From the NCBI GenBank assembly GCA_964571965.1, contig CAZNFQ010000001.1, forward strand, positions 32,932-96,931: a stretch of DNA of 64,000 bases, given 5' to 3'. Below are positions 1 to 7,932 of this stretch, piece after piece. The notes beneath the pieces are model-generated. The model made no database searches and was not told the DNA's origin. It was given only the letters and a program-made list of their open reading frames with translations. Position 1 is the stretch's first letter; each line of letters begins with the position of its first letter. Both the position numbers and the translations under genes were made by a program. Origin of the DNA: Sabulitectum sp964571965. GTDB lineage: Bacteria > Fermentibacterota > Fermentibacteria > Fermentibacterales > JCC-6.

Positions 1-987
1 TTTCTTGGAGCAGTTGCCGCTGGGGTAATACTCTGGTTCGGTGGAAACTCGGTTATAGATGGAACGGGGATGTCCGCCGGAAAGTTCATGGTGTTCCTGG
101 CCGCAGCCCTCAGCATGATGGACCCGGCCAAGGGTCTCAGCAAGGCGTATGCATCCATAATGTCAGGTCTTGCAGCGGGAGAAAGGGTGTTTGGCATTCT
201 GGACACTGAACCGGCCATCAGGGAGGCTTCCAGTCCTGTGGTTCCCAGCGGTCTGCATGAGTCTATCGTCTTCGACCATGTAACCTTCGGATACGACCCG
301 GAAGTTCCCGTGCTCAGTGACATAGACCTGGAGATAAAGGCAGGTGAGATAGTTGCCCTCGTAGGTCCCAGCGGCGGCGGGAAGAGCACCCTGGCAGACA
401 TGATCCCCCGTTTCTACGACCCGGACAGGGGCAGGATACTTCTTGACGGAGTGGATCTGAGGGATTTAAGCATTGCAGGTCTGCGCGGTCTTCTGGGCGT
501 GGTGACTCAGGAAACCGTTCTCTTCAACGATTCGGTTTTTAACAATATTGCATACGGTGCCTTGAACATTCCCTTCGAAGAGGTGCATAAAGCAGCACAG
601 GTGGCTAACGCCCTGGAATTCATCGAAGAGCTTCCGGAGGGTTTCGACACGGTGATAGGAGAGAGGGGAATAACACTTTCCGGTGGTCAGAGACAGCGGC
701 TGGCAATAGCCAGGGCAATTCTGAAAAATCCTCCCCTTCTCATTTTCGATGAGGCCACCAGCGCACTTGATACAAAAAGCGAACAGCTTGTTCAGACCGC
801 CATAGACAAACTGATCCAGGGCAGGACCTCCCTGGTCATAGCCCATCGCCTCAGCACAATAAAGAAGGCTTCGAGGGTGCTGTACATAGAAGACGGCAGA
901 ATTCTCGAAGAGGGTACCCACGAGGCTCTCCTTGCCTTGAACGGACGGTACAGGAACCTCTGGGAACTGCAGTTCTCCCATGGCTGA
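1..987 (+). CDS. ABC exporter (MsbA/lipid A type), fused permease-ATPase, 5' end cut by window
   Basis: The reading frame is open from base 1, so the protein begins upstream; about 328 C-terminal residues are visible. The first 40 or so residues look like the last membrane helices of an ABC exporter permease. A complete nucleotide-binding domain follows: Walker A (GPSGGGKST), Q-loop (VTQET), signature motif LSGGQRQRLA, Walker B (LLIFDEATSALD) and H-loop (AHRLS). Fused exporters of this kind flip lipids such as lipid A-core or other hydrophobic substrates across the inner membrane. The stop overlaps the next gene, a GT9 transferase, by 8 nt, which fits a lipopolysaccharide assembly operon. The family is certain; the lipid A substrate is inferred from context. 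Confidence 0.9.
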   Translation, partial: FLGAVAAGVILWFGGNSVIDGTGMSAGKFMVFLAAALSMMDPAKGLSKAYASIMSGLAAGERVFGILDTEPAIREASSPVVPSGLHESIVFDHVTFGYDPEVPVLSDIDLEIKAGEIVALVGPSGGGKSTLADMIPRFYDPDRGRILLDGVDLRDLSIAGLRGLLGVVTQETVLFNDSVFNNIAYGALNIPFEEVHKAAQVANALEFIEELPEGFDTVIGERGITLSGGQRQRLAIARAILKNPPLLIFDEATSALDTKSEQLVQTAIDKLIQGRTSLVIAHRLSTIKKASRVLYIEDGRILEEGTHEALLALNGRYRNLWELQFSHG

Positions 988-1903
988 CAGATACCTTGCG
1001 GTTAGACTGCACTCCCTCGGGGACGTGGTTCTGGCATCGGGAACGGTGAGTGCCATGGCCGGGGAAGGTGAAACCGTATTCGTAACAGCTCCCATATATG
1101 CACCCGTTGCGAAAAGAATTCCGGGGAAAATCACCGTTAAGACCGTTTCAGGGTGGCGAGACCTGAGAAAAGCGTCGGACAGCTGTACCAGGATCGTGGA
1201 TCTGCAGAATAACCTTACCACGGGAATAGCGTTTCTGGGCAGGAACCCCCTCAGGTACTCACTCTGCAGAAGAAAAAGAAACTCCATCCTTCACGGGGCA
1301 GATGAATCAATGGAGTGGAGGGCCCTTGAATACATGAAGACCGCAGGGCTATCCGGTGATCCCACCCCTGTGCTTCTGCGAAGAAGCCATCCCGTTCCGG
1401 GAAGCACCACCATAGGTATAGTCATTGGAGGAAGATGGCCCATGAAAGCCATCCCTCATGGTGTAGTTGCCGAACTGGCAAGGCTGTTCTGCGATTTGCT
1501 GGGAGCCAGAGTGTTTCTGATAGGTGCAGAAAAGGACATGAAACTTGCGGAAGCAGCATCTGAGGAATGCGGTTACAGGAATGTTGTTTCTGTTGCAGGT
1601 GAGGGTGGAATAGAAAAACTATTGGAAAGAATCGAGATACTGGATCTGCTGGTTACTCCTGATTCAGGACCCGCTCACATAGGAATAGCCCTCGGGGTTC
1701 CTACACAGGTGGTTTTTACGGCAACGTCGCCGGCCCTGGGATTTTACCGTAATGGTTATCCCGGTTTGTATGCGGTTCCAGGGGTCAGCTGCAGACCCTG
1801 TCACAGGCATGGGGGTACCAGATGCAGGGAAGGTGACGAGCAGTGCAGGAAAAGACTCATTCCAAGACAGATGTTTCAGGAGGCGCTTTGCCTGATGCAA
1901 TGA
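980..1903 (+). CDS. Glycosyltransferase family 9 (heptosyltransferase-like)
   Basis: A 307-residue GT9 protein. The N-terminus has the family hallmark RLHSLGDVVLAS, and the C-terminal half has TPDSGPAHIGIALGVPTQVVF, the nucleotide-sugar site of ADP-heptose:LPS heptosyltransferases. The Cys-rich end (CRPC, then two more Cys) is typical of WaaF/WaaC-like members. GT9 enzymes add heptose or related sugars to the lipopolysaccharide core on the cytoplasmic face. It overlaps the exporter before it by 8 nt and shares an ATGA overlap with mutS after it, so all three are probably co-translated. Donor and acceptor sugars cannot be read from sequence. Confidence 0.85.
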   Translation: MADRYLAVRLHSLGDVVLASGTVSAMAGEGETVFVTAPIYAPVAKRIPGKITVKTVSGWRDLRKASDSCTRIVDLQNNLTTGIAFLGRNPLRYSLCRRKRNSILHGADESMEWRALEYMKTAGLSGDPTPVLLRRSHPVPGSTTIGIVIGGRWPMKAIPHGVVAELARLFCDLLGARVFLIGAEKDMKLAEAASEECGYRNVVSVAGEGGIEKLLERIEILDLLVTPDSGPAHIGIALGVPTQVVFTATSPALGFYRNGYPGLYAVPGVSCRPCHRHGGTRCREGDEQCRKRLIPRQMFQEALCLMQ

Positions 1904-4452
1904 ACACTCCGATGATGAAACAGTATCTGAAAATAAAGGAAGAACATCCTGATTCTGTGCTTCTATTCAGAATGGGTGATTTCTATGAAACCTTCCTGGA
2001 CGATGCGAAGAAAGTTTCATCCATTCTGGGTATTGCCCTTACTGCAAGACAGAAAGGCAGCGACAAAGGTTCTGGAATACCTCTGGCAGGTTTTCCGCAC
2101 CATGCCCTGGATGGATATCTGACCAGACTGGTTAAGTCAGGATGCAGGGTGGCAATATGTGAACAGACTGAAGATCCCAGGAAAGCATCAGGTCTGGTCA
2201 GACGCGATGTGGTGGAAATAGTTACTCCCGGTACCCTGGTGAGCGGTTCCGCGCTGGATGAAAGGTCAGAAGCCCTTCTTGCCTCGGTGAACAGAATCGG
2301 CGGCAGGGCAGGCATAGTGATCTGCGATCTTTCCACAGGGGATATAAGGGCAGCTTCAGTGGCTTCGAAGGATCTTAAGGATGAGCTGGCACGGCAGAAC
2401 CCCAGGGAAGTTCTGGTGCCGGACACTCTGGAGTTCAACCCTCCGGAGGGCTGCGAAGCTACCATTCTGGATTCCTGGAAATTCGATCCCTCTTCCGGTG
2501 AGAGGGAAACGGTTCACTTCTTCGGTCTGGCGGCTCCCGACGGTTTCGGGATCAGCGGCATGCCCGAGGTTATCTCCTCCCTTGGGGCACTGCTCTCATA
2601 CATCGGCCACACAAAACCCTCCGGTGTCTCACATCTGGAGTTCAGGGGTCTTTACAGTCACAACGAGAACCTGATAGTGGACAGAACCAGTTCACGGGCA
2701 CTGGGAATAGTTGATTCCCCTCCGGGTGAAGAGGAAGCGGTGCTGGCACTGAGAACAGACAGTACCGTCACTGCAGGCGGCGGCAGACTGTGGAGAAACT
2801 GGCTCAACTCTCCTCCCGTTAACCCCGATACGATAAACGAAAGGCACTCTGCAGTTGAAGACCTTCTGCTCTCAGGCGAATATCACCGCATAAGAGGTCT
2901 GCTCGGAGAGATCACCGACCTGGAGCGGCAGGGGGGAAAGCTGGGCACCCTCAGGGCTGGTCCAAGGGATCTCAAATCCATAGAGAAAACCGCAAGACTT
3001 CTGCCTGACATATTCGGCATTCTTTCAGAAAGCAGCTCATCACTTCTTAGAGATCTCGCCGCCACGAATCCTCTGGAGGATGTGGCTGAAAGAATAGGCA
3101 GAACCCTTGCAGATGATCCTCCTGCACGAATTGCTGACGGCGGTTTCGTGAGGAAAGGTTTTTCAAGTGAGCTGGACTCCCTCAGGGAGATAAAGAGCGG
3201 AGGACGCCGGTGCATGGAAAAGATGGTTGCCGCAGAGCAGAGCTCCACCGGCATCAGCAGGATGACTCTGGGCTTCAACAGGGTATTCGGGTACTACATT
3301 GAGGTTTCAAAATCATCTGTGGACAGGGTTCCGGAACATTACATAAGGAAACAGACCCTTGTGGGCGGCGAACGTTACATCACTCCGGAACTGAAGGAAA
3401 TGGAACAGAGGATACTGAACGCTAACGAGGAGATAGCCTTACTGGAGGGGGAGATATTCAATGAACTCCTTCATGATACCGCAGAGGCTGTTCACAGAAT
3501 AAAGGAGGCTGGAAGGGCACTTTCTGCAGCTGATGTACTCTGCTCACTGGCCCATATTGCAGGCAGCCGAGGCTGGATACGTCCCGAGGTTTCACACAGG
3601 CCGGGGCTTTTCATAGAAGAGGGAAAGCATCCTGTGCTGGAAGATCTTCTTCCCGCCGGCGAATGCGTTCCCAACTCCATTCTCCTCTCTCCTGAAAGGC
3701 GCATACTTCTTGTTACAGGACCGAATATGGCAGGAAAGTCCACCTATCTGAGACAGGCTGCCCTTCTGGTCATACTTGCCCAGAGCGGATCTTTCGTTCC
3801 CGCTTCCAGAATGGCTTTCAGCCCGGTTGACAGGATTTATACAAGGATAGGTTCGGCGGACAGACTTTCCAGAGGACAGTCCACCTTCCTGGTGGAGATG
3901 GCCGAGGCGGCTTCGCTTCTGAACGGAAGCACAGAGAGAAGCCTTGCCATACTGGACGAGATCGGAAGGGGGACCAGCACATATGACGGTCTTTCCATAG
4001 CATGGTCCATGATCGAATATCTTCACGATAATCCGGAGCACAGACCAATGGTTCTCTTCGCCACCCATTACCATGAACTCACTTCCCTTGCAGCAAGACT
4101 TCCCCTTTGCGACAACGCCAATGTCAAAGTGAGGGAGACCGGCAGGAAGATATCATTCCTCTACACCGTGGAACCCGGGGCTGCAGACAGGTCCTACGGA
4201 ATTCATGTGGCGTCAATGGCCGGTGTTCCTTCGCAGGTGGTCAAAAGGGCGGAAAGGGTTCTGGCTGACCTGGAAAAGGGAAGACACATGCTTCCCGCAG
4301 GAGGCAGTGGTGAGAACGGGCAGATGAGCCTTCCACTTTCGAACCCCGAGCACCCGGTGCTCGAGGAAATCCGAAGCATCGAACCCGATGCCCTAACGCC
4401 CAAAAAAGCACTGGACCTGATCTATGCCCTGAAGGACAGACTTGACTCATGA
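1900..4452 (+). CDS. mutS: DNA mismatch repair protein MutS
   Basis: About 850 residues, the normal length for MutS. Domain I near the N-terminus carries the mismatch-probing Phe-x-Glu motif (MGDFYETF). The C-terminal ATPase has Walker A (GPNMAGKSTYLRQ), Walker B (LAILDEIGRGTSTYDG) and the FATHYHEL motif, followed by the C-terminal helix-turn-helix dimer region. MutS recognises mismatches and recruits MutL. I chose the ATG at 1900 because it forms an ATGA overlap with the GT9 stop and precedes the conserved MKQYLKIKEEHPD. An in-frame start at 1843 would add 19 residues that match nothing. No mutL is in the window. Its place at the end of an envelope operon is unusual but may only reflect tight packing. 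Confidence 0.97.
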   Translation: MNTPMMKQYLKIKEEHPDSVLLFRMGDFYETFLDDAKKVSSILGIALTARQKGSDKGSGIPLAGFPHHALDGYLTRLVKSGCRVAICEQTEDPRKASGLVRRDVVEIVTPGTLVSGSALDERSEALLASVNRIGGRAGIVICDLSTGDIRAASVASKDLKDELARQNPREVLVPDTLEFNPPEGCEATILDSWKFDPSSGERETVHFFGLAAPDGFGISGMPEVISSLGALLSYIGHTKPSGVSHLEFRGLYSHNENLIVDRTSSRALGIVDSPPGEEEAVLALRTDSTVTAGGGRLWRNWLNSPPVNPDTINERHSAVEDLLLSGEYHRIRGLLGEITDLERQGGKLGTLRAGPRDLKSIEKTARLLPDIFGILSESSSSLLRDLAATNPLEDVAERIGRTLADDPPARIADGGFVRKGFSSELDSLREIKSGGRRCMEKMVAAEQSSTGISRMTLGFNRVFGYYIEVSKSSVDRVPEHYIRKQTLVGGERYITPELKEMEQRILNANEEIALLEGEIFNELLHDTAEAVHRIKEAGRALSAADVLCSLAHIAGSRGWIRPEVSHRPGLFIEEGKHPVLEDLLPAGECVPNSILLSPERRILLVTGPNMAGKSTYLRQAALLVILAQSGSFVPASRMAFSPVDRIYTRIGSADRLSRGQSTFLVEMAEAASLLNGSTERSLAILDEIGRGTSTYDGLSIAWSMIEYLHDNPEHRPMVLFATHYHELTSLAARLPLCDNANVKVRETGRKISFLYTVEPGAADRSYGIHVASMAGVPSQVVKRAERVLADLEKGRHMLPAGGSGENGQMSLPLSNPEHPVLEEIRSIEPDALTPKKALDLIYALKDRLDS

Positions 4453-4502
4453 AACGGGTCATGAAATAATACCTCGTAAAACATACTCTTTTGGGGGATT
4501 TT

Positions 4503-5513
4503 ATGAAACACATTTTCTTCCTTGTACTTCTGGCTCCAGCGGCATTCTGCGGGTCCGTTGTGCAGACCTTCGACGCCCCGGATACCGGAATAACCGGTCT
4601 GGCATGGGGGGACGGCGTTCTCTGGGCGGTGGACGGAACCACCCAGTACATCTATGGTATCGATCCTGATAACGGCAATGTCACCACCTCATTCTACGTA
4701 ACTGACCAGACATCCACCTATAACCCCGTTGCAGGCGGTCTTGCCTACGGAAACAATACCATCTACCTCGCCATGCACAGCGGAACCCAGTACGGTAAAA
4801 TGTACAAGTACGACGCTTCAGGTTCATTTCTGGGAATGTTCGACGTATACTGTTGAGGCGGTACCGTAAGCTCGTCGGTGACGGGCGCAGCCTTCAACGG
4901 ATCCACTATTTATGCCTTCGGTAATATCTACGGCAGCACCACTCAGTTCTCAGTTCACAAATACACAACATCCGGTTCATCATCGGGACAGTACATGAAT
5001 CAGCTGGATTTTCCCGGTCTTCAGCCTGCGGTCTACGACATAGCCTACTCTGCCAGCGGAATGTGGGTTGCAAGGGATGAATCCGACAGCCCCATACTCA
5101 GGTACAACACCAGCGGAGCGGTTACCGGATATGTCATGGGTACCGATGTTCCCGCAGCCGCCGGGCTGGCAGTGGACGATGACGGGTATCTATGGGTAAG
5201 CGATCCTGATAATGACAAGATCTACAAGGTTGATACCACCACCTCCATAGACGAAAATACAGCCGGGGTATCTGCCGCAAGGACCATTCTTCCAGGTGCG
5301 AATCCCTTCAGTTCACTTACCGTTGTAAGTGTGCAGGGCTTCAACGGGGGAGCATACGCAGAACTCTTCGATACCACAGGCAGAAGAGTACAGTCGGGCT
5401 CCGTTCAGGATGGTTCATTCACGGTGAACGGCAGCCTTCTGCCCGCCGGCACCTACATTCTAAGAATATCCGATTCAACGGGCTCTTCATCGGTAAGGCT
5501 CTGTAAATACTAA
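4503..5513 (+). pseudogene. Secreted beta-propeller-like protein with C-terminal sorting-like tail, interrupted by in-frame TGA at 4854-4856
   Basis: The ATG at 4503 follows a GGGGGA ribosome-binding site (4493-4498) and opens with a signal peptide (MKHIFFLVLLAPAAFCGS). The frame then holds WGDG/W-V-D repeats typical of NHL or SMP-30-like propellers. At 4854 it meets TGA (context tac-tgt-TGA-ggc-ggt), yet the same frame continues without another stop to 5513. The second part keeps the same repeat style and ends in a domain of about 75 residues (ANPFSS..., ELFDTTGRRVQ, LPAGTYILRIS) resembling type IX secretion sorting tails. Across the TGA the product would be about 336 residues. The options are a recent nonsense mutation (TGG to TGA is one step), a sequencing error, or selenocysteine readthrough; I see only a short weak hairpin after the TGA. 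A GTG at 4878 could start the second half separately, but that would lack a signal peptide. Confidence 0.7.
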
Positions 5514-5520
5514 GAGAAAA

Positions 5521-5549
5521 GGGGGAAAGGGTGTAAAAGCCTTTTCCCT
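5521..5549 (+). terminator. Possible weak intrinsic terminator after the propeller gene
   Basis: A ten-pair stem with two G-U pairs is formed by 5521-5530 (GGGGGAAAGG) and 5540-5549 (CCTTTTCCCT) around a nine-base loop. It begins seven bases after the stop at 5513. Only a poor T tract follows (CTCTATTTG), so termination may be inefficient. Confidence 0.35.
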
Positions 5550-5577
5550 CTCTATTTGCACAAAAGGTAAACAGGTG

Positions 5578-5617
5578 TTTACATTGCCTCCTGAATCACA
5601 TATAATGCTTCAGGAGG
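5578..5617 (+). promoter_or_regulatory. Sigma70-type promoter with -10 box inside a perfect 9-bp inverted repeat
   Basis: TTTACA (5578-5583), a 17-base spacer and TATAAT (5601-5606) make a near-consensus promoter. CCTCCTGAA (5587-5595) and TTCAGGAGG (5609-5617) are exact inverted repeats flanking the -10 box, and the right arm contains the AGGAGG ribosome-binding site of the following gene. As DNA this looks like an operator for a dimeric repressor. As RNA from a farther start it would hide the ribosome-binding site. The predicted +1 near 5613 falls inside the right arm. Confidence 0.55.
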
Positions 5618-5625
5618 TGAAAGAA

Positions 5626-5991
5626 ATGAAAGAGAAATACAGAATCGAATCAGAAACTGGAACGGTACAGGTGCCGGTGGTCTGGGCTTCGCTCAGGGGC
5701 CCCCTGGGAAGCAGAAGGGCAGGGCTCATTGCCTGTGCGGATAACGAGGAGGTAAGGGAGATCCTATCTTCGGGAATGCTGTACATCCACGGCTCCCCTT
5801 TACAGGGGAAAACCCTCTTCAGAGTTGAGAGCTGCCGCAGGGCCAGAATTCCCGGATGCATGTTCATATCGGCAATAGAAGCCGTAGATCCGCTAAGGTG
5901 CCGCGAGAATGACATACTGCGGGAGATTCGTTCCATTCTTGAACTTGGGTCATGCGAAGACACTGAATATCCCTGCAGTCAAGCTTGCTGA
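5626..5991 (+). CDS. Hypothetical protein, 121 aa
   Basis: I do not recognise a family. The start at ATG 5626 is set by AGGAGG at 5612-5617, eight bases upstream; an in-frame codon at 5575 lies before the promoter -10 box and is unlikely. The product is soluble, mixed alpha/beta in appearance, with five Cys (two in the last six residues, PCSQAC) and no signal peptide or membrane helix. The middle (SSGMLYIHGSPLQGKTLFRVES) reads like beta strands. It stands between a secreted protein and the glycan operon, with its own promoter, so it may be a monocistronic regulated gene. Nothing in the sequence fixes its function. Confidence 0.75.
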   Translation: MKEKYRIESETGTVQVPVVWASLRGPLGSRRAGLIACADNEEVREILSSGMLYIHGSPLQGKTLFRVESCRRARIPGCMFISAIEAVDPLRCRENDILREIRSILELGSCEDTEYPCSQAC

Positions 5992-6004
5992 AGCCCCCCG
6001 GAGG

Positions 6005-6032
6005 TTGGAAAAAAACTCACGAGCGCTAATAT
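6005..6032 (+). promoter_or_regulatory. Candidate sigma70 promoter of the glycan operon
   Basis: TTGGAA (6005-6010) and TAATAT (6027-6032) are 16 bases apart, giving a start near 6039. The leader then carries GGGGAG (6062-6067), six bases before the proposed ATC start at 6074. Confidence 0.45.
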
Positions 6033-6073
6033 TCCCCTGTTAACACGGTTTTCTCTTTTCTGGGGAGTGTGCC

Positions 6074-6811
6074 ATCAAACAGGAAGGTATAAGCCTTTTC
6101 CTCCCGGCGTTCAACGAGGAGGAAAACGTTGAATTCATGGTTAATTCTGCCGCCTCCGTTCTGGAAGACATTACCGGCGGCAGGTGGGAGATCATAATCG
6201 TAGACGACGGCTCAACTGATTCCACCGCAGCCATAGCAGAAAAACTTTCCAAGACAGATTCACGGGTAAGGCTTGTTTCGCATGGCTGCAACAAAGGTTT
6301 CGGCCGTGCCGTTCGTACTGGAATTGAATCTTCCGGAATGGAGTGGATCTTCTACACCGATTGCGACGGCCAGTTCGACCTTCAGGAACTGTCCCTTCTA
6401 TGGCGGGAAAGGAACAGGGCTGATATCATATCCGGGTTCAGAAGAAAACGTAAGGATCCGGGCATGAGGCTTTTTTACTCCCTTATGTGGAACACACTGA
6501 CAACCATGCTGTTTCTAAGATCCTTCAGGGATGTGGACGCTTCTTTCAAACTCTACCGCGCATCGATATTCCAGAGGATCAAACCCCGGTCCACCTGCGG
6601 AGTCATTGATTTCGAGATACTCACACTGGCAAGGGACATGGGCTACAGAGTACTGCAGATTCCTGTTTCCCATTACCCCAGGCGGGCTGGAACCGTGTCA
6701 TTCGAGTCAGTTCGCACCGGCTTCATAGCCTGGGTAAGGATCCGTCCAATACTGGAAATGTTCAGCCAGCTCATGGCATTCCGCAGAAGAACATGGAAGG
6801 GCGAGGTATAG
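6074..6811 (+). CDS. Glycosyltransferase family 2, apparent ATC start
   Basis: A GT2 enzyme of about 245 residues resembling polyprenol-phosphate sugar synthases. The first strand ISLFLPAFNEEENV, the VDDGSTDST nucleotide site and the YTDCDGQF metal-binding loop (DxD-like) are all present. The only ATG (6137) would remove the first strand, which is essential to the fold. Between the upstream stop (6041-6043) and 6137 there is no in-frame ATG, GTG or TTG. The best-supported start is ATC at 6074, with GGGGAG six bases before it. A missing base in the assembly is the alternative. It is the first gene of the long glycan operon, two bases before the next gene, and probably makes a lipid-linked sugar donor or an early linkage. 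Confidence 0.8.
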   Translation: MKQEGISLFLPAFNEEENVEFMVNSAASVLEDITGGRWEIIIVDDGSTDSTAAIAEKLSKTDSRVRLVSHGCNKGFGRAVRTGIESSGMEWIFYTDCDGQFDLQELSLLWRERNRADIISGFRRKRKDPGMRLFYSLMWNTLTTMLFLRSFRDVDASFKLYRASIFQRIKPRSTCGVIDFEILTLARDMGYRVLQIPVSHYPRRAGTVSFESVRTGFIAWVRIRPILEMFSQLMAFRRRTWKGEV

Positions 6812-6813
6812 CC

Positions 6814-7932
6814 ATGCAGGCTGTCCTTGTAACTCCTCTTCCTCCTCAGCCCACAGGTCTTGCCGACTATGCCAGAAGGATCATTCATCTTACATCGGAA
6901 CACGTTGAGTGGACAGCCGCTTATCCCGAGGGGGCAGAACCCATTCCTGAATGTCCCTGCAAGCCCATCGGTGAGCTTACCCACGAAGAACTCACTGGAA
7001 CCCTTGTGTATCAGGCGGGTAATTCCCCCCACTGCACCCAGGTGCTGGATACTCTTCAGCGTTACCCGGGTAAAGTGCTCTTCCATGAGACGAACCTCCA
7101 TCATGTGCTTAGACAGAGGGCCCACACCACCGGCAACTGGAAAGAATACGAGGAGCATATACGAACTGATTACGGCTCAAGGACCGCTCATGTGCTCAAA
7201 ACAATGGGTAGGAAAGCACAAAGCCTTCCGGAGTACGACATGAGACTTAGAAATTTCCCCCTTATTGGAAAACTGGGGGAATCCGCCACAGCCATTGCAG
7301 TTCTAAGTGATACGGCCAGAATGCAGCTGGAGAAACTCTATCCGGAAAGAAATATAAGAAGAATGGGTTTCCTTGCTGATTTTCTTGACAGGGTGGAACC
7401 GCCTGTAACTGACTACCGGGGTACTGTCATAGGGATAGCAGGCACGTTCCACTACGGCAGGAACTGGGAGGCAATGTCCGAAGCTGTGGCAGAACTGCGC
7501 AAAACAAGGGATTGCAGGCTTCTTGCAGCAGGGGCCGGCTGGCCTCACACAGGGCTTGAATGGATCAGGGTCACTGGAAGGCTGCCTGATCATCAGTTCA
7601 GAAGACAGATAGAACTTTTCGATATTGCACTGGACCTCAGACACGACACATGCAGCGAAACCAGCGGTTCAATGATGGACATACTCAGAAGCGGGAAGCC
7701 TGCTGTCATATCGGATCACGGAAGCTTCAGGGACCTTCCCGCCGATGCTGTGCTGAGAATTCCCCACGAATCAGGTGCCCTCGGCGCCTTCGCGGCAATG
7801 GAGTACCTGCTGGACAATCCGGACATGGCTCTATCCATGGGGAAGAAAGCGGCGGCTTACTTCGCCAGTGTAAGCGACAGGGAAAAGTGCCTTGCCCAGT
7901 GGATGGATTTCCTGGGAGCAGGCAGGGAATGA
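6814..7932 (+). CDS. GT-B glycosyltransferase (family 4-like)
   Basis: A 372-residue protein. The N-terminal PLPPQPTGLADYARRI is the common 'glycine-rich, bipartite' start of GT4 enzymes that bind their acceptor there. The C-terminal half has the donor-site pattern around HDTCSETSGSMMDILRSGKP followed by VISDHGSFRDLP, although the usual E(x)7E element is altered. ATG 6814 has GGGCGAGG upstream and lies just after the previous TAG; an in-frame ATG at 6793 lies inside the upstream gene. Its stop overlaps the next start (ATGA). It probably adds a sugar to a lipid-linked or protein-bound glycan in the cytoplasm; donor and acceptor are unknown. Confidence 0.8.
   Translation: MQAVLVTPLPPQPTGLADYARRIIHLTSEHVEWTAAYPEGAEPIPECPCKPIGELTHEELTGTLVYQAGNSPHCTQVLDTLQRYPGKVLFHETNLHHVLRQRAHTTGNWKEYEEHIRTDYGSRTAHVLKTMGRKAQSLPEYDMRLRNFPLIGKLGESATAIAVLSDTARMQLEKLYPERNIRRMGFLADFLDRVEPPVTDYRGTVIGIAGTFHYGRNWEAMSEAVAELRKTRDCRLLAAGAGWPHTGLEWIRVTGRLPDHQFRRQIELFDIALDLRHDTCSETSGSMMDILRSGKPAVISDHGSFRDLPADAVLRIPHESGALGAFAAMEYLLDNPDMALSMGKKAAAYFASVSDREKCLAQWMDFLGAGRE

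Noticed and set aside
4857..4895. SECIS element after the in-frame TGA
   Set aside because: Only a four-pair hairpin (ACCG/CGGT) with a nine-base loop is visible, without the bulged U and loop bases known from bacterial SECIS. Kept only as an open possibility in the findings.
7650..7928. Longer start for the membrane protein ending at 9473
   Set aside because: The added 93 residues lie entirely inside the preceding glycosyltransferase gene. ATG 7929 gives an ATGA overlap and a membrane-helix start.
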